A stretch of DNA of 64,000 bases from NCBI GenBank assembly GCA_949316235.1, contig OX438754.1, positions 2,403,501 to 2,467,500 on the forward strand, written 5' to 3'. Shown here piece after piece: positions 32,991 to 43,905 of this stretch. Positions within the stretch are counted from its first letter, which is position 1. Each line of letters opens with the position of its first letter. The notes under the pieces were generated by a model. It made no database searches. It worked only from the letters and a program-made list of their open reading frames with translations, and was not told the DNA's origin. The stretch is from Oegoconia quadripuncta (Eukaryota; Arthropoda; Insecta; Lepidoptera; Autostichidae). The translations under genes and the position numbers were made by a program.

Positions 32991-33165
32991 TAAATTTTCG
33001 TGGACCCCTTACGAATTGTGAACCCCCATTTTTTTGTCACGCCGACGCAGACCCCCGTCGAGTCTCCCGTGGACCCCTGGGGGTCCACTTGGACCACTTT
33101 GGGAACTAATGGTCTAAATAGTCTGACATATTATAATTATACTTTCTTAATAAGTTTCTGTTCTA

Positions 33166-35124
33166 CAGAGTGGAAAGTTTCAATGGGGCAGCCAAGGGAG
33201 GTACCTTAATCGTTGCAGCTACAAGAAATTGGTCTTAGGAGACTATCCATAATTTTTCAAAAAAATTTCATTCCCATTCACAGATTTTCAAAAAAATGTA
33301 CGGTTAGCAAGAAAATTACCATTTCTCACAAAAAATTTTTTTGATGCTAATCGATCCTGTTTCGTATGCTGATCAAAAAGTTCCATGGGACCAACTGAAG
33401 TTTCAGTACTAGAAAAGTTAGAAATCAAAAAAAAACTTTTCCCATACATATGCAGTCAATTAATTTTGTTTCACTTGGAACTTACGTAACCTCGATAGTT
33501 TTCTGAAAAAAGATTTACTTACCTACCTAGTTCAAATTCAAATAAGCTTTAAATTTCGAACTTTGTTTTCTTTTTATAATGCGTACTTTCTTTTGTTGCT
33601 TATGTCAAAATCTGATTGCGTGTGGTGTGCTTTTGCGAGTAGGTGCTTTTAGTTATTATTTTTTGCAAAAATGAGCTCAAATTCTGAACGTTTAGACTTG
33701 CTGGAAGCTTATTTTGTAAATAATAAAAATTCATTTGCTGCGTTGCAATGATACAGGAGGAGATATCCAAATCGACATGTACCAACCAGAAAGGTTATTA
33801 CAAACCTTATAAGAAACTTAGCCGAAGGTGGTTCTTTTAAGAAGAAATCTGTACGTCAACCATTTTTTTTAGACGAAAATTTGGAAATTTCCATTTTAAC
33901 ATTAGTCGAAGCGTTTCCCGAAACATCTTCAAGAGTCGTCTGGTACTGAAAGTATGGAAGAAATATGGATATAAATGTTTTCGACATGGGCGACTAGTTC
34001 AAGCTTTACATACAGGGGATGCCGCTCGTAGACTAGCTTTCTGCAGATGGTTAAATGGGAAAATAAGTAGAGATATGCAATTCCTTGATTACATATTATG
34101 GTCTGATGAAACGAATTTTTCAAACAACGGTATGTACAACCGGCGAAATAATCATTATTGGAGCCAAGAAAATCCTCTCAGACTTTGGGAAACCCATAAT
34201 CAAATTCTATTTTCTTTTAATTGTTGGTGTGGTTTAAAGGGAAACGAAGTAGTAATGGTGGAATTTTATGAGGGCAACTTAAATTCCGACACTTACAATA
34301 ACATAATATTAGAAAATGTATCAAACATTATTGATAATCTACCATTATCAGAATCACGAAGAGTTTATTTTCCACAAGATGGTGCTCCTGCACACAACAG
34401 CCGAAACACTCGTTGTTCTTTGAATAGACAATTTGGTGAGCAGTGGATTGGGACTCATGGCCCTGTTTCTTGGCCAGCGCGTAGTCCGGACTTAACGCCG
34501 CTTGATTTCTTCCTGTGGGGCTATTTAAAAAATGAAATTTATAAAAAGAAATATGACAGTGTCGAAGAATTAAAAAACTCGCTCTGTACAATTTTGTATG
34601 GAATTCATCCAAATAAATTATTGGCCGCCACGCGGTCAGTACGAAAACGAATACATTTATTCATTAATCAAAATGGAGAACATTTTGAGCACCTTATATC
34701 ATAAAGTTATTAATAAAAATAATTATTATTTTTCAAATAATTTTATTGTTTGATTGCATATGCATCTTCTTAATCATTTTTGAAGCTAAAACAAAAAGTT
34801 ACCTCTTGTTATGGCCTGACAAAAATATCTAAGTACTTTAAATGTATGAAAAAAGTTTTTTTTGATTTCTGACTTTTCTAGTACTGAAACCTCAGTTGGT
34901 CCCATAGAACTTTTTGATCAGCATACGGAACAGGATCGATTAGTATCAAATTTTTTTTTTGTGAAAAATGGTAATTTTCTTGCTAACCGTACATTTTTTT
35001 GAAAATCTGTGAATGGGAATGAAATTTTTTTGAAAAATTATGGATAGTCTCCTAAGACCAATTTCTTGTAGCTGCAACGATTAAGGTACCTCCCTTGGCT
35101 GCCCCATTGAAACTTTCCACCCTG
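33166..35124 (+). mobile_element. DD41D mariner-type transposon with ~285-bp inverted repeats
   Basis: Starts CAGAGTGGAAAGTTTCAATG at 33166 and ends with its complement at 35124; the two ends stay nearly identical for ~285 bp (33166-33450 and 34838-35124). TA flanks both ends (33164-33165, 35125-35126). The interior carries a broken transposase. The flanks are the two halves of one LINE D copy, proving insertion after that LINE. Length 1959 bp. Confidence 0.9.
33671..34704 (+). pseudogene. IS630/Tc1/mariner transposase, DD41D, broken
   Basis: Starts MSSNSERLDLLEAYFVNNKN at 33671; TGA at 33749 where Arg is expected; a frame change and likely deletion near 33940-33955; then open from about 33952 to TAA at 34702-34704. 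Catalytic signatures: WSDETNFSNNG (first Asp), FPQDGAPAHN (second Asp) and SPDLTPLDFFLWGYLK (third Asp), with 41 residues between the second and third. That spacing is the DD41D/rosa branch. N-terminal half carries the basic HTH region. The catalytic domain is intact but the full protein cannot be made. Confidence 0.85.
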
Positions 35125-35276
35125 TATAGTAGGTATATTTACTGATAGGAAGATTTTTAGCGATCGATTATCAGCCATCGATCGCAAATTTTTTTACGTG
35201 ATACTGTTTAATGATTTTGCAAATTCTAAGGTATCGACGCTGTATTGACATCGTATTGTATGTATATGTAATACCT

Positions 35277-35396
35277 TTTTTTTTTTTGACGCGGGGAAAC
35301 GCGTGACGCGTACCGCTCGCCTGGGGGACGGCGAGACGGTTATGTAGTAGGGAGGGAGGGATACCCACTAAAACCCCGCGGCGACCTTCTTCGGCA
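35277..35396 (-). mobile_element. 5'-truncated retroelement with 13-bp target duplication
   Basis: A 120-bp insert beginning with a T run (35277-35287) and GACGCGGGGAAACGCG. It is flanked by ATATGTAATACCT at 35264-35276 and 35397-35409. Minus-strand poly-A and long duplication mark target-primed reverse transcription. Distinctly GC-rich. Confidence 0.75.
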
Positions 35397-35636
35397 ATAT
35401 GTAATACCTGCATACCTGGGAATGTTATTTGACGTTACATAATTGTGTTAGACTCTGTGTTCTATAGGGCAATCTTTGGCTGATTTAACATTTTAATCAC
35501 TTTAATCAACACCAATATTGTAACCTAATTCTTTGCATAAAAAAACTTACAACCAAATTCAGCCAACGGCCAAATATGAGCGTTACACTACGACAAATCA
35601 GCGATTCTCAAACTTTTTCAAAAAACTAAATACGTG

Positions 35637-36927
35637 GGACACTCAGAAAATTTTGCAAAACAGAAAAAAATTGTTCTATGGGCAAATATATTTTTATTAA
35701 ATCTTTTCAAAGTACTCTCCACTAGCATCTGTACAAAGTTTCATGCGTCTGAACCAATTTTCGAAACACTTTTTCCAGTCCGCCGCAGACACCTCGTTTA
35801 CGGCCTGCTCGAACGCTGACAGCGCATCTTCCGGCGATGAAAATTGTATCCCTTTGAGCTGATTTTTTATTTTTGGGAATAAAAAGAAGTCACACGGTGC
35901 TAGGTCCGGGCTGTAAGGAGGGTGACCTAGGAGTTTGACCGGCGTGCTGTCCAGGAAGTCCCTCGTTTTGAGCGCGGTGTGCGCGGGCGCGTTGTCATGG
36001 TGGAGCAGTAGCCCACGGAGCCCTGTGTTTGGTCGCTTGTTGCTCACAACAGAGAAAACTTCTGGCCAGCATTTATAAATATACCATTCGGCGTTGATGC
36101 TTCTTTGGTTTTGTAAAGGAATTGACACCAAATAGCCAATCAAATTGAAAAAGCTCGCGATCAAAATTTTCCACCGCTTCTAGATCGCTTCACTTTGGTG
36201 GGCGTTGCTTCGTTTTGAAACACCCAAACTGTCGACTGGCGCTTCGTTTCTGGATCGTATTGATATATCCAGGACTCGTCACCTGTAATGCCGTCATAAA
36301 CACGCCGAGAAGAACCTGCTTCAAATTTGTTAAGCATATCACGGCACCATTCCACCCGGGCCTGTTTCTGAGCATCGGTGAGGTTGTGCGGCACCCAGCG
36401 TGAAACTATCCTCCTCACGCGAAGATGCACGTGCAGAATCTTGTGAAGGCTTCCCGATCCAATCTGCACAATGTGCTGAATCTCTTGGTATGTTACTCGC
36501 CTATTGTCTTGGATTAAATTTTTCACTGCTAACACGTTTTCTTCCGTAACAACCGTCGAAGGGCGACCACTTCTTTCTTCATCCCCCAAAGTTAGTCGAC
36601 CGCGTCTAAATTCATTATACCAACGATACACGGTTGCCTTAGAAGGGCCTTCATCCATGAATGCCATTTGAAGTCTTTCGTACGATTCTTCCGGTTTCAG
36701 GCAGCACTTGAAATCGTATAAAATCATAGCGCGATAATGTTCCCGGTGCAGATCCATTTTTCACTGAGACACGATAATTTAAATTAGCTTGCAAAAAATG
36801 TGGACGGAAAATTTTAAATTGAAATGTGCCTATTTTTACTTATAAATAATCATATTTTTAAAATAGATTTTAACTGGCCAGTCTCTCATTCATAAAAACT
36901 TTTTTTCGCAAAATTTTCTGAGTGGCC
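35637..36927 (-). mobile_element. mariner transposon (DD34D), near full length
   Basis: Short inverted ends: CACTCAGAAAATTTTGC at 35640-35656 and its complement at 36908-36924. About 1.29 kb, the standard mariner size. Contains one frameshifted transposase on the minus strand. Confidence 0.85.
35697..36757 (-). pseudogene. mariner transposase, frameshifted
   Basis: ATG at 36757; 198 codons to a stop at 36161, then a second frame open to 35697. HTH region (KATVYRWYNEFRRGR), WVPHNLTDAQKQARVEWC linker, GDESWIY (first Asp), LLHHDNAPAH (second Asp), YSPDLAPCDFFLFPKIK (third Asp). 34 residues separate the last two Asp, so DD34D. One lost base near 36165-36175 joins the halves out of frame; otherwise open, so recently active. 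Confidence 0.9.
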
Positions 36928-37084
36928 TGGTTTTTGACGGAGCTTTTAAATAATCAAACTTTGGTATTGTGTATTTTTTATTAATAATCATATTTCTTAA
37001 ACAGTCATTTTTTTTTAACTTTCTGTTGGCATATTTAGATAGATTTTATTTTACTCTGTAACCTTATAGTATCTACGCTTTTTT

Positions 37085-37260
37085 ATGATTAACTGGATAT
37101 GCGTTTGACCACAATCTCACGATGGAAAGTGACGATGTGGTCGAAGATGAAGCAAGCACGATTCCTATTCACCCTGCTCTTGAAGATCCCAAGGTTGTAG
37201 GATTCAGGAAAGACTCACGCCGGAAGGGAGTTCCATGCTTTGGCTGTTCGCAAATGCAAA
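37085..37260 (-). repeat. LINE family E 3' end
   Basis: GCGTTTGACCACAATCTCAC and CAAGGTTGTAGGATTCAGGA, the reversed family E end; extremely close to 25700-25865. Confidence 0.7.
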
Positions 37261-37369
37261 ATAATAAATATTAATTATTTTTTTCATTATGACCAGTGTT
37301 TAGACCACATTTGAGTATGGTTGTTCTAAATAGTATGAAACAAAGTCCCTATCTGTCTATCTTAACTAC

Positions 37370-37480
37370 GCAACGGATTTTGATACGGGTTTATTATGTG
37401 TAAAACAAATGATAGTTTATATTTCATTTCAAAATACACGCGAATGGAGTCGCGGGCGAAAGCTAGTTCATATTATATTA
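37370..37480 (+). repeat. Helitron-like 3' end
   Basis: CTACGCAACGGATTTTGAT to CGCGGGCGAAAGCTAGT, a terminus very common in Lepidoptera and usually assigned to Helitrons. A reversed relative is at 39410-39465 (CCTAGCTTTCATTCCCGCG). Confidence 0.45.
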
Positions 37481-37669
37481 AACGATACAGTCGTTAATTC
37501 CTCCACATTGCAACACGTACGCACGGAGGGAGGGTAAATCTAATATCCGTGCAATAATTGGTGATCCCTCAGTTCCTCCCTTAGAGACCGGAGGGTCGGG
37601 TGTCGTGCAATTTTTGTGAAGGTTAGAACAGAATAGAGGTTTATGTTGATCTGTCAGCTATAAAATCAG

Positions 37670-38425
37670 TCAGTTGCAGTCAAAAAAATTAGACAAATAT
37701 CGGACGTAAATACTGCTAGATTAGTAGAATATTTTAGTTATTTCCATAGCCTGATGTCTTACGGTATCTTGCTGTGGGGAAATGCCGCGGATATAAATAC
37801 AATCTTTGTTTTACAAAAACGAGCCTTCGCGCAATTTATCAATTGAGACCTGCAGTATCACTTAGAGACAGATTTAAAGAGTATAATATTCTAGCCTTTT
37901 CGTCACAGTACATTTATCAAAATCTAATATATGTCAAAAAATATATAGCATCATTTAGGAAACAGTGATAAACATGATGTCAATACAAGAAATAAAGATA
38001 AACTTGCAGGTCACATAAGTCGCCTCCGCAAAGTCAGTAATTCATTCAGAGGGTTATGTATACGCTTTATCAATGAGGTTCCAGTTGATACACAAAATCT
38101 TCCTCTCAATAAATTTCAAGATACTATAAAACAGAAACTTATTAAGAAAGCATATTATAAAATATCAGATTATTTAGTTGATAAACATTCATGGACATAA
38201 CCAGCCCGTTCGCGTAACCAGGCTATTTTACAATTAATAATGAAATATTATAATATAAAATAATAATTAATAATTTTGTAATATATTTTTTATAAAGAGC
38301 AACCTCTCGAATTTCTTGCTTGTTCTTCTCAGGGTAAAAATTGCCTTTTGAACAAACAGTAGCTTTAGAAATGTAAAATCTGACTATTTTAAGTGTACCC
38401 TGTGTAAATGAAGCATTTCAAATTT
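37670..38425 (+). pseudogene. LINE family D, longest copy, with frameshifts
   Basis: SYGILLWGNAADINTIFVLQ at ~37760, then frame changes, GHISRLRKVSNSFRGL near 38010, PVDTQNLPLNKFQ and KISDYLVDK to 38200, then UTR (CGAATTTCTTGCTTGTTCTT). Jockey/CR1-like C-terminus. Confidence 0.75.
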
Positions 38426-38733
38426 TTACTTAGCGCGGCCAATATTAGGTAGTAAACCAGGGCTTGTTTACTAGTTTATTTTCTTCAACCAACTTCTTAT
38501 GCGTAAAACAATATTTACCATACCTACTTACAAGAGATCTGTTATTGCAATGGAAATACTTAAATGTATATTTCTAATAATGAAATATCTAACAGTACTT
38601 GCCGACTTGTCAAGAACTCGCCTTGAACTTTCCAACATTCTCTAACTGAAGCCAAAATAAACTAAATCGAATATAACTCGCGAATGATGGCTCTGGTGCA
38701 CCCCCCGAACATTGCACCGGAATCGATAAGCCA

Positions 38734-38752
38734 CGTGACTATCTCACGTGTA
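38734..38752. promoter_or_regulatory. Paired CACGTG E-boxes
   Basis: CACGTG at 38734-38739 and 38747-38752, 13 bp start to start. Such pairs bind bHLH factors; with no gene next to them, function is unknown. Confidence 0.2.
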
Positions 38753-38876
38753 CTGACATTGATGTGGCTTCGAGTGGCGTATGCAGTAGATTGCTTACTG
38801 ATTATACACTCGGGAGTTGCCCATCAATATTAATTATTACCACGTGTTTGTTATTATTGGTTATTTTGTTATTATG

Positions 38877-39160
38877 GACGACCTGTTTGGTATAGTGGTT
38901 AGAAACTGCTGCTATACCAAAAGGTCGCGGATTCGAATCCCGCTAGGGGCATATTTTTGTATGATGAATACAGGCATGTGTTCCCGAGTTATGGATGTTT
39001 TTCATTTATATGTGTATTTATTTACAAAAAAAAATGTACTTGTGTAGTTTATTAACCATCATCAGATGGTTATCAGTATGGATGGAATCTATAATACAAT
39101 CCTAGTTGCTTAGTGTAGAACTAGATGGCGCTGTGTGTATGTGCAAAGATATTTATTTAT
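38877..39160 (+). repeat. SINE family B, full copy
   Basis: CTGTTTGGTATAGTGGTTAG, GGATTCGAATCCCGCTAGG, tail TAGAACTAGATGGCGCTGTG. Confidence 0.88.
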
Positions 39161-40060
39161 TAACCGAGTTCAATAAGATGTTATCATTTCGACTACATTT
39201 TAACCCCCGACGCAAAAAGAGGTGTAATATAGTGTTATAAGTTTGAAGCCTGTCTGTCTCGCCGTCAAACACAAAACACTCGTAATTTTATGTCGGGGCG
39301 TCAAAAGAAACTGTCATTAAAGTTTCATTTCAAAGGTTTCAATAGATATTACGCATTAACCTGCGACTGACTGAACATATCGGCTAGCCACCAGTTCTCT
39401 ACACGATGTTTTATAACGAGTTTATGTAATCCTAGCTTTCATTCCCGCGACTTTGTCCGACCTCGAAATAAATACTAAATAGATAATCATGGCCTATGCC
39501 CTTGAGAATATTGTAGATTTCTATTATTGGGAGAATTTTCAGAATCGGATCAGTAGCTCCAATAAACAACTTTACTTTCTAATTGTATATCTTTATAGTA
39601 TGACTGTGAATTCTTAATTCGAACCTAAATCGATCAGACATCAGGTGTTGGAATATTAGTGTCATTATTTGTTTACTTGGTTAGCATTTAGTGCAGTGTG
39701 GGCTGTACCTACACAGACGTAGGTGGTAATCCTTGCAACCATTTGGGTCAAAGTTTTGCTACTTTTTTAGAAAGAAAAAAAAACATACGGGGTTCGTGAA
39801 AGAACTCGCAGTTGTCGCGGACTTTTTCAGGATGTGAAGTAGCCGATGTTATTCTCCGGCTAGCTCTCTGCCAAATTTCTATATGATCGGCTCAGCAGTT
39901 TAGGTGTGAAAGCCGGACAGACAGACTTTAGTATATATACATGTAACACTATCATTATCACAGATATGTTTAATTTATTTATCCCGCGGGAATTATTCAC
40001 TTTGTCGGGATAAAAAATATTCTATGTCTCAATCCACCTATATTCTATTACTACTTATGT
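39161..40060. other. Mostly unassigned, with old retroelement and Helitron-like scraps
   Basis: 39410-39465 Helitron-like end; 39820-40040 retroelement 3' UTR scraps (TGAAAGCCGGACAGACAGAC). No exon seen. Confidence 0.4.
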
Positions 40061-40062
40061 AA

Positions 40063-40524
40063 CTATGTATGTATATATGTAACAATGCGGTTCAAAATTC
40101 CTTCATTTGTGTGTCTGTTGAGCAGTGCAAAGCACGTCTCGACGCGTACTTCGCGCTGGCGATCATTGAGTTCGTGGGGCACCCATTTGTCAAGCTTTTT
40201 TACCTTGCCAATTTGACGCAAATGGACCAATATTGTTTTGACGCTAACGTCGAAAGCTGCTGCTAATTCAGCCGTAGATTGCGTATCATCAGCTTCCACA
40301 ATCGCCTTTAATTCGTCATTGTCGACCAAAGTCTTCGGACGACCGCGAGGTTCATTTTTCAGGTCGAAATTCCCAGAACGGAAGCGAGCAAACCAATAAC
40401 AGGTGGTGCGTTGGTTTGTAGTGTTAGCTCCGTAAACGTCGTTGATGTTGCGTGCCGCTTGTGCCGCGTTGCTGCCACGACGGTACTCATATTCCATAAT
40501 TACTCGAATTTTTAACGTATCCAT
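40063..40524 (-). pseudogene. mariner transposase N-terminal half
   Basis: MDTLKIRVIMEYEYRRGSNA start, YWFARFRSGNFDLKNEPRGR hinge, DNDELKAIVEADDTQSTAEL second HTH, VPHELNDRQREVRVETC linker, stops at LNRIVT where the GDE-W motif should follow. No catalytic residue is present. Open frame is intact as far as it goes. Confidence 0.85.
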
Positions 40525-40707
40525 GATGACGAAATAGATTGAAATGCGATGAAAATGTAACACTAATCAATAAACAAATGACTACTTTTGGAAAAAGAAT
40601 TCCATGTTTTTAAAATAAAATTAATTTGAAATTAGAATTCTTAGCCAAACAAAAATTATTTTGATTTGAAATGGCCAGTACTGCAGAACGGCAATTTCAT
40701 AGGTTTA
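40085..40707 (-). mobile_element. Truncated mariner (mori-like), 5' half
   Basis: 5' end at ~40707 reads ACCTATGAAATTGCCGTTC; transposase starts at 40524 and breaks off near 40090. The catalytic half and 3' end are gone. Confidence 0.7.
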
Positions 40708-40917
40708 TATTCTACCTATTTATCAAATTTCATACAAATCCGTGCATCCGTTATATTAGTTAGATGGTAGGTGTGTGTGTACATACAATATATCGTCAGC
40801 AGCTTTATATGCCCACTGTTGGAGCACAGCCTCCTCACTCTAAAAAAGTATATGGGCCTTAATGATATATTAACGTTTTCAAGTGATCAATTGTATCCTA
40901 CGAAATAAACATTTTTT

Positions 40918-40965
40918 CATTTTCATTTTCATTTTCATTTTCATTTTTCATTTTAATACAGTTTG
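40918..40965. repeat. (TTTTCA)n microsatellite
   Basis: About six units of TTTTCA following a LINE D tail (ACGTTTTCAAGTGATCAATT, CCTACGAAATAAAC) at 40861-40910. Confidence 0.85.
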
Positions 40966-41163
40966 ATGGATGCAGAGTAGTGGCCACCTGACAGTCAAAC
41001 CCTTAAACCCAGCCCCTGTACACCTAAGCCTGCCGTCGACGACCTGTTTGATGTAATGATTAGAAACCCTGAATGCTATGCTAAAAGGTCGCGGGTTCGA
41101 ACCCCGGTACCGGCATAGGTTTGTATGATAAATACGGACATGAGTCCCCAATTATACTGGATG

Positions 41164-41595
41164 AGTTTTTTTGCCGTAAGAAAAAAAATAGGGCATATTA
41201 GGTAAGTGAAATAGAAAGTATTGGCATAGGTAGTTTATTTTTCTTTTTCAAAACCATGTTCTAACATTAATGCGCGTTAATGTGTCATTTTGACGGTCGC
41301 GTTTGTGGACTATTCCACATAATGACATCATTAAATTAAATAAATAAAGAAAACTTGGAGAAAATATGAGTTCCAAATAAAATTCGCATGATAGGAACCC
41401 TGCTAATTTTTAATCCCGCCAGTCGCATTGATATGCGACTGATTTTTTTTTTTTTTTTTTTTTTCAAAATAGCACGCGCCCTCTTTATACGAGTATATAC
41501 ATCTCTAAATGTATACAGCGGGCCTACATATGCCAGTAACTTCTATTTCATTTACCTAATATACCCTATTTTTTTCCTTACTTTAAAAAAACTCC
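41164..41595. mobile_element. MITE O with ~65-bp inverted repeats
   Basis: Left end GAGTTTTTTTGCCGTAAG then AAAAATAGGGCATATTAGG; right end complement reads GAGTTTTTTTAAAGTAAGG then AAAAATAGGGTATATTAGG. 432 bp; contains a long T run (41443-41464). No transposase. Confidence 0.7.
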
Positions 41596-42230
41596 ATAGA
41601 ATCGAACGCAAAAACAGCGGCTAAGAAGCTTGGCATTCTCCTTAAGGTCAGGCGATATTTCACACCAAAACAACTTTTGGTGCTTTACCAGGCTCAGGTC
41701 CGCTCGTGCATGGAATACTGCTGTCACCTCTGGGATGGTTCAGCCAAGTACCAACTAGCTGCACTCGATTCTGTGGAACGACGTGACATGAGACTCATAG
41801 GTGATGGTTCGATGACTGTTAGGTAAATTGCAGAGCCTTGAACACCGTCGCAAAGTCGCCTGTCTCTCAGTTTTTTACAGGATAAATTTCGGGGAGTGTG
41901 CGTTAGAATTACATAATCTTATTCCACCGTCACCCTTCCATCTTCGGACCACTAGGCGTGCGGAGGGATTCCACCCGTATATAGTTAATATACCGAACAT
42001 TCGCACTAAGAAGTTCGATTCTTCATTCATCATCCGAACAGCCAAGGCATGGAACTCCCTTCCGGCGTCAGTCTTTCCTGAATCCTACAACCTTGGGATC
42101 TTCAAGAGCAGAGTGAATAGGCATTTACTGAGATCGCGTGCTTCATCTCCGACCACATCGTCACTTTCCATCAGGTGAGATTGTGGTCAAACGCGAATCC
42201 AGTCAATCATAAAAAAAAAAAAAAAAAAAA
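41596..42230 (+). pseudogene. LINE family E, reverse transcriptase C-terminus, longest copy
   Basis: From ~41610: AAKKLGILLKVRRYFTPKQ, LVLYQAQVRSCMEYCCHLWD, ALDSVERRDMRLIGD, a frame break near 41820, then QSLEHRRKVACLSVFYRIN and the FHLRTTRRAEGFHPYIVNIP block to SIR* at 42178; tail CAGGTGAGATTGTGG and poly-A at 42206-42230. Confidence 0.8.
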
Positions 42231-42404
42231 ACTCGCCGGTATATTAGTTTGAATATATTATTTACAACAAAAATAAATCTATTTGTGTAGTACATCAACC
42301 ATCTGATATCCATATTAATAGTTGCTTAGCGTGGAACTAGATGGCGCTGTGTGTATATCTCTGCACAAGACATTATTATTATAAGCGCGCAGGCGCATTC
42401 GTTT

Positions 42405-42470
42405 TCGATTAGTAGGGATGTTAAGCAACATCTAAGCTAAATTCTAGGATAGGTGATCACTACTAGCATT
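42405..42470 (+). repeat. 5S rRNA-like fragment, second copy
   Basis: GGGATGTTAAGCAACATCTA followed by TTCTAGGATAGGTGATCACT, compare 5S GTTAAGCAACATTG...TTGGATGGGTGACCGC. Sits right after the SINE B 3' half. Confidence 0.4.
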
Positions 42471-42589
42471 TCATATAACTGTTTCTGTGCTTTCGGAGTA
42501 CACGTTAAATAGTCCATATTGTTTTTCAATTGGAGGCAGTCGGTGGCATATACAGAGGCAGCTTAACAAGATGGTGGCCACTGGCCTGA

Positions 42590-43082
42590 CTAGATAGTGT
42601 CCACCAATCCGTCTGAGTTCGGAGTGTCATAGGATATATTTTATGGTTAAAAATCCAACTTGGCGTCTGCAAAATATAAAATATGCTGTCGGGTTTTTTG
42701 ATTTTGAAATACTTAAACATCTCCATACAAACATTTTTTTTTTTTTTTTGGGAACTGCAAATCCAAATTTAGCTAAACTTTGTGTGTATTATCGGATAAC
42801 ATTAAGTTAAGTATAGGCAGCGTTAATTTTTAAAAGTAACCGCTTTATAAAAGTTTCAGCGAATCTAAGAAATGATTATGGGAAGCACATGGAAAGAGCT
42901 GTTCATTTTTTTTTTTATAATGTGATTTAGCCCAGAAATTAAAAAATATTTCATGTCAAACCTTGAAATAATATTCCATTTTCCAAATAAAAAACAAATT
43001 TGGATATAGCTTTGAAAATCGCAGGAATTGGTACATATGATTAACGAAGAAAAAAACTCCAATTTCATAGGTAAAGACCCAA
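42590..43082 (+). repeat. Repeat P joined to 5'-truncated MITE J
   Basis: 42590-42716 is repeat P (AAAATATGCTGTCGGGTTTT); 42717-43082 is MITE J lacking its left end, finishing CAATTTCATAGGTAAAGACC. Confidence 0.65.
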
Positions 43083-43265
43083 TATTATGTAGTTAAGTGT
43101 TTGCCCACTTTTCAAATTTTCTGTCATATTTCGTTTTCTTATTTGTATTCATGGCTCATGGTTTCCTTCAACGTTACGTGCCTCGAATTCATGGTACTGA
43201 TTGCTGAAGTTCGACAGTCATCATAGTCACAAAGGTCTATTGGAAATATGGATTACTTTGTTGAT

Positions 43266-43434
43266 ACGCAAACCGATTGGTGTAGTGGATAGTGAAGTCG
43301 CCATGTCTGCGAAACTAACGGTCGTGGGTTAGAATCCAGCGAGCGGTGAATGTATATGTGATGAATACGAACATTAATTTAAATATTTATGTATGTTTAT
43401 CCGTTATCTAGTATTCATAGTTTGGAACCAGACA
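43266..43434 (+). repeat. SINE family A, decayed copy
   Basis: CCGATTGGTGTAGTGGATAG start; B box mutated (GGGTTAGAATCCAGC). A detached tail piece is at 43720-43748. Confidence 0.75.
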
Positions 43435-43789
43435 TATTTTAATTAAACTGTAATAAATTGTTATTAGACGTTATTTCTCTAAATTGTGAATTAATTAATT
43501 TAATCAAGAATGGCTGACATGGTATTTGTATTGATCATATAACGAAGGACATGCTAATTGTGTACTGTAATTTGTATTTTTATTGTTTAACGAAGGACAG
43601 GCTAATTATAATTTTGCATGCTATTGTATATGGATGGTTTAGGTGATACAATTTATACTACTTTACCAAATATTTTACTTACCCTAATCATTACAAATAA
43701 ATGTATTCTATTCTATGATTGGTGTAAGTGTCCGAAATATTTATACTTACATGTAATGCAGAACAGATCATTTTCAAATACTGGAGCAG

Positions 43790-43905
43790 GTTTTTTTTTT
43801 ATTTTTAATGCACAACGGTATAGTGCTTAACCTCAATCACCCCTGATGTTAAGTGAAGATGAGGCCGAAGGTGGAAGCGCGCTCGCCTGAAATCCCCACG
43901 TTTTT
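43790..43905 (-). repeat. SINE family C, 3' end
   Basis: CACCCCTGATGTTAAGTGAA, GATGAGGCCGAAGGTGGAAG. Confidence 0.75.

Larger units (their letters stand above)
41037..42378 (+). repeat. SINE family B copy split by nested insertions
   Basis: 5' half 41037-41163 (GACGACCTGTTTGATGTAAT, GGGTTCGAACCCCGG) and 3' half 42252-42378 (GTAGTACATCAACCATC, GGAACTAGATGGCGCTG) with 1.1 kb of other elements between. Confidence 0.6.

Noticed and set aside
34328..34612. Minus-strand ORF of 94 codons
   Set aside because: Shadow of the DD41D transposase on the opposite strand.
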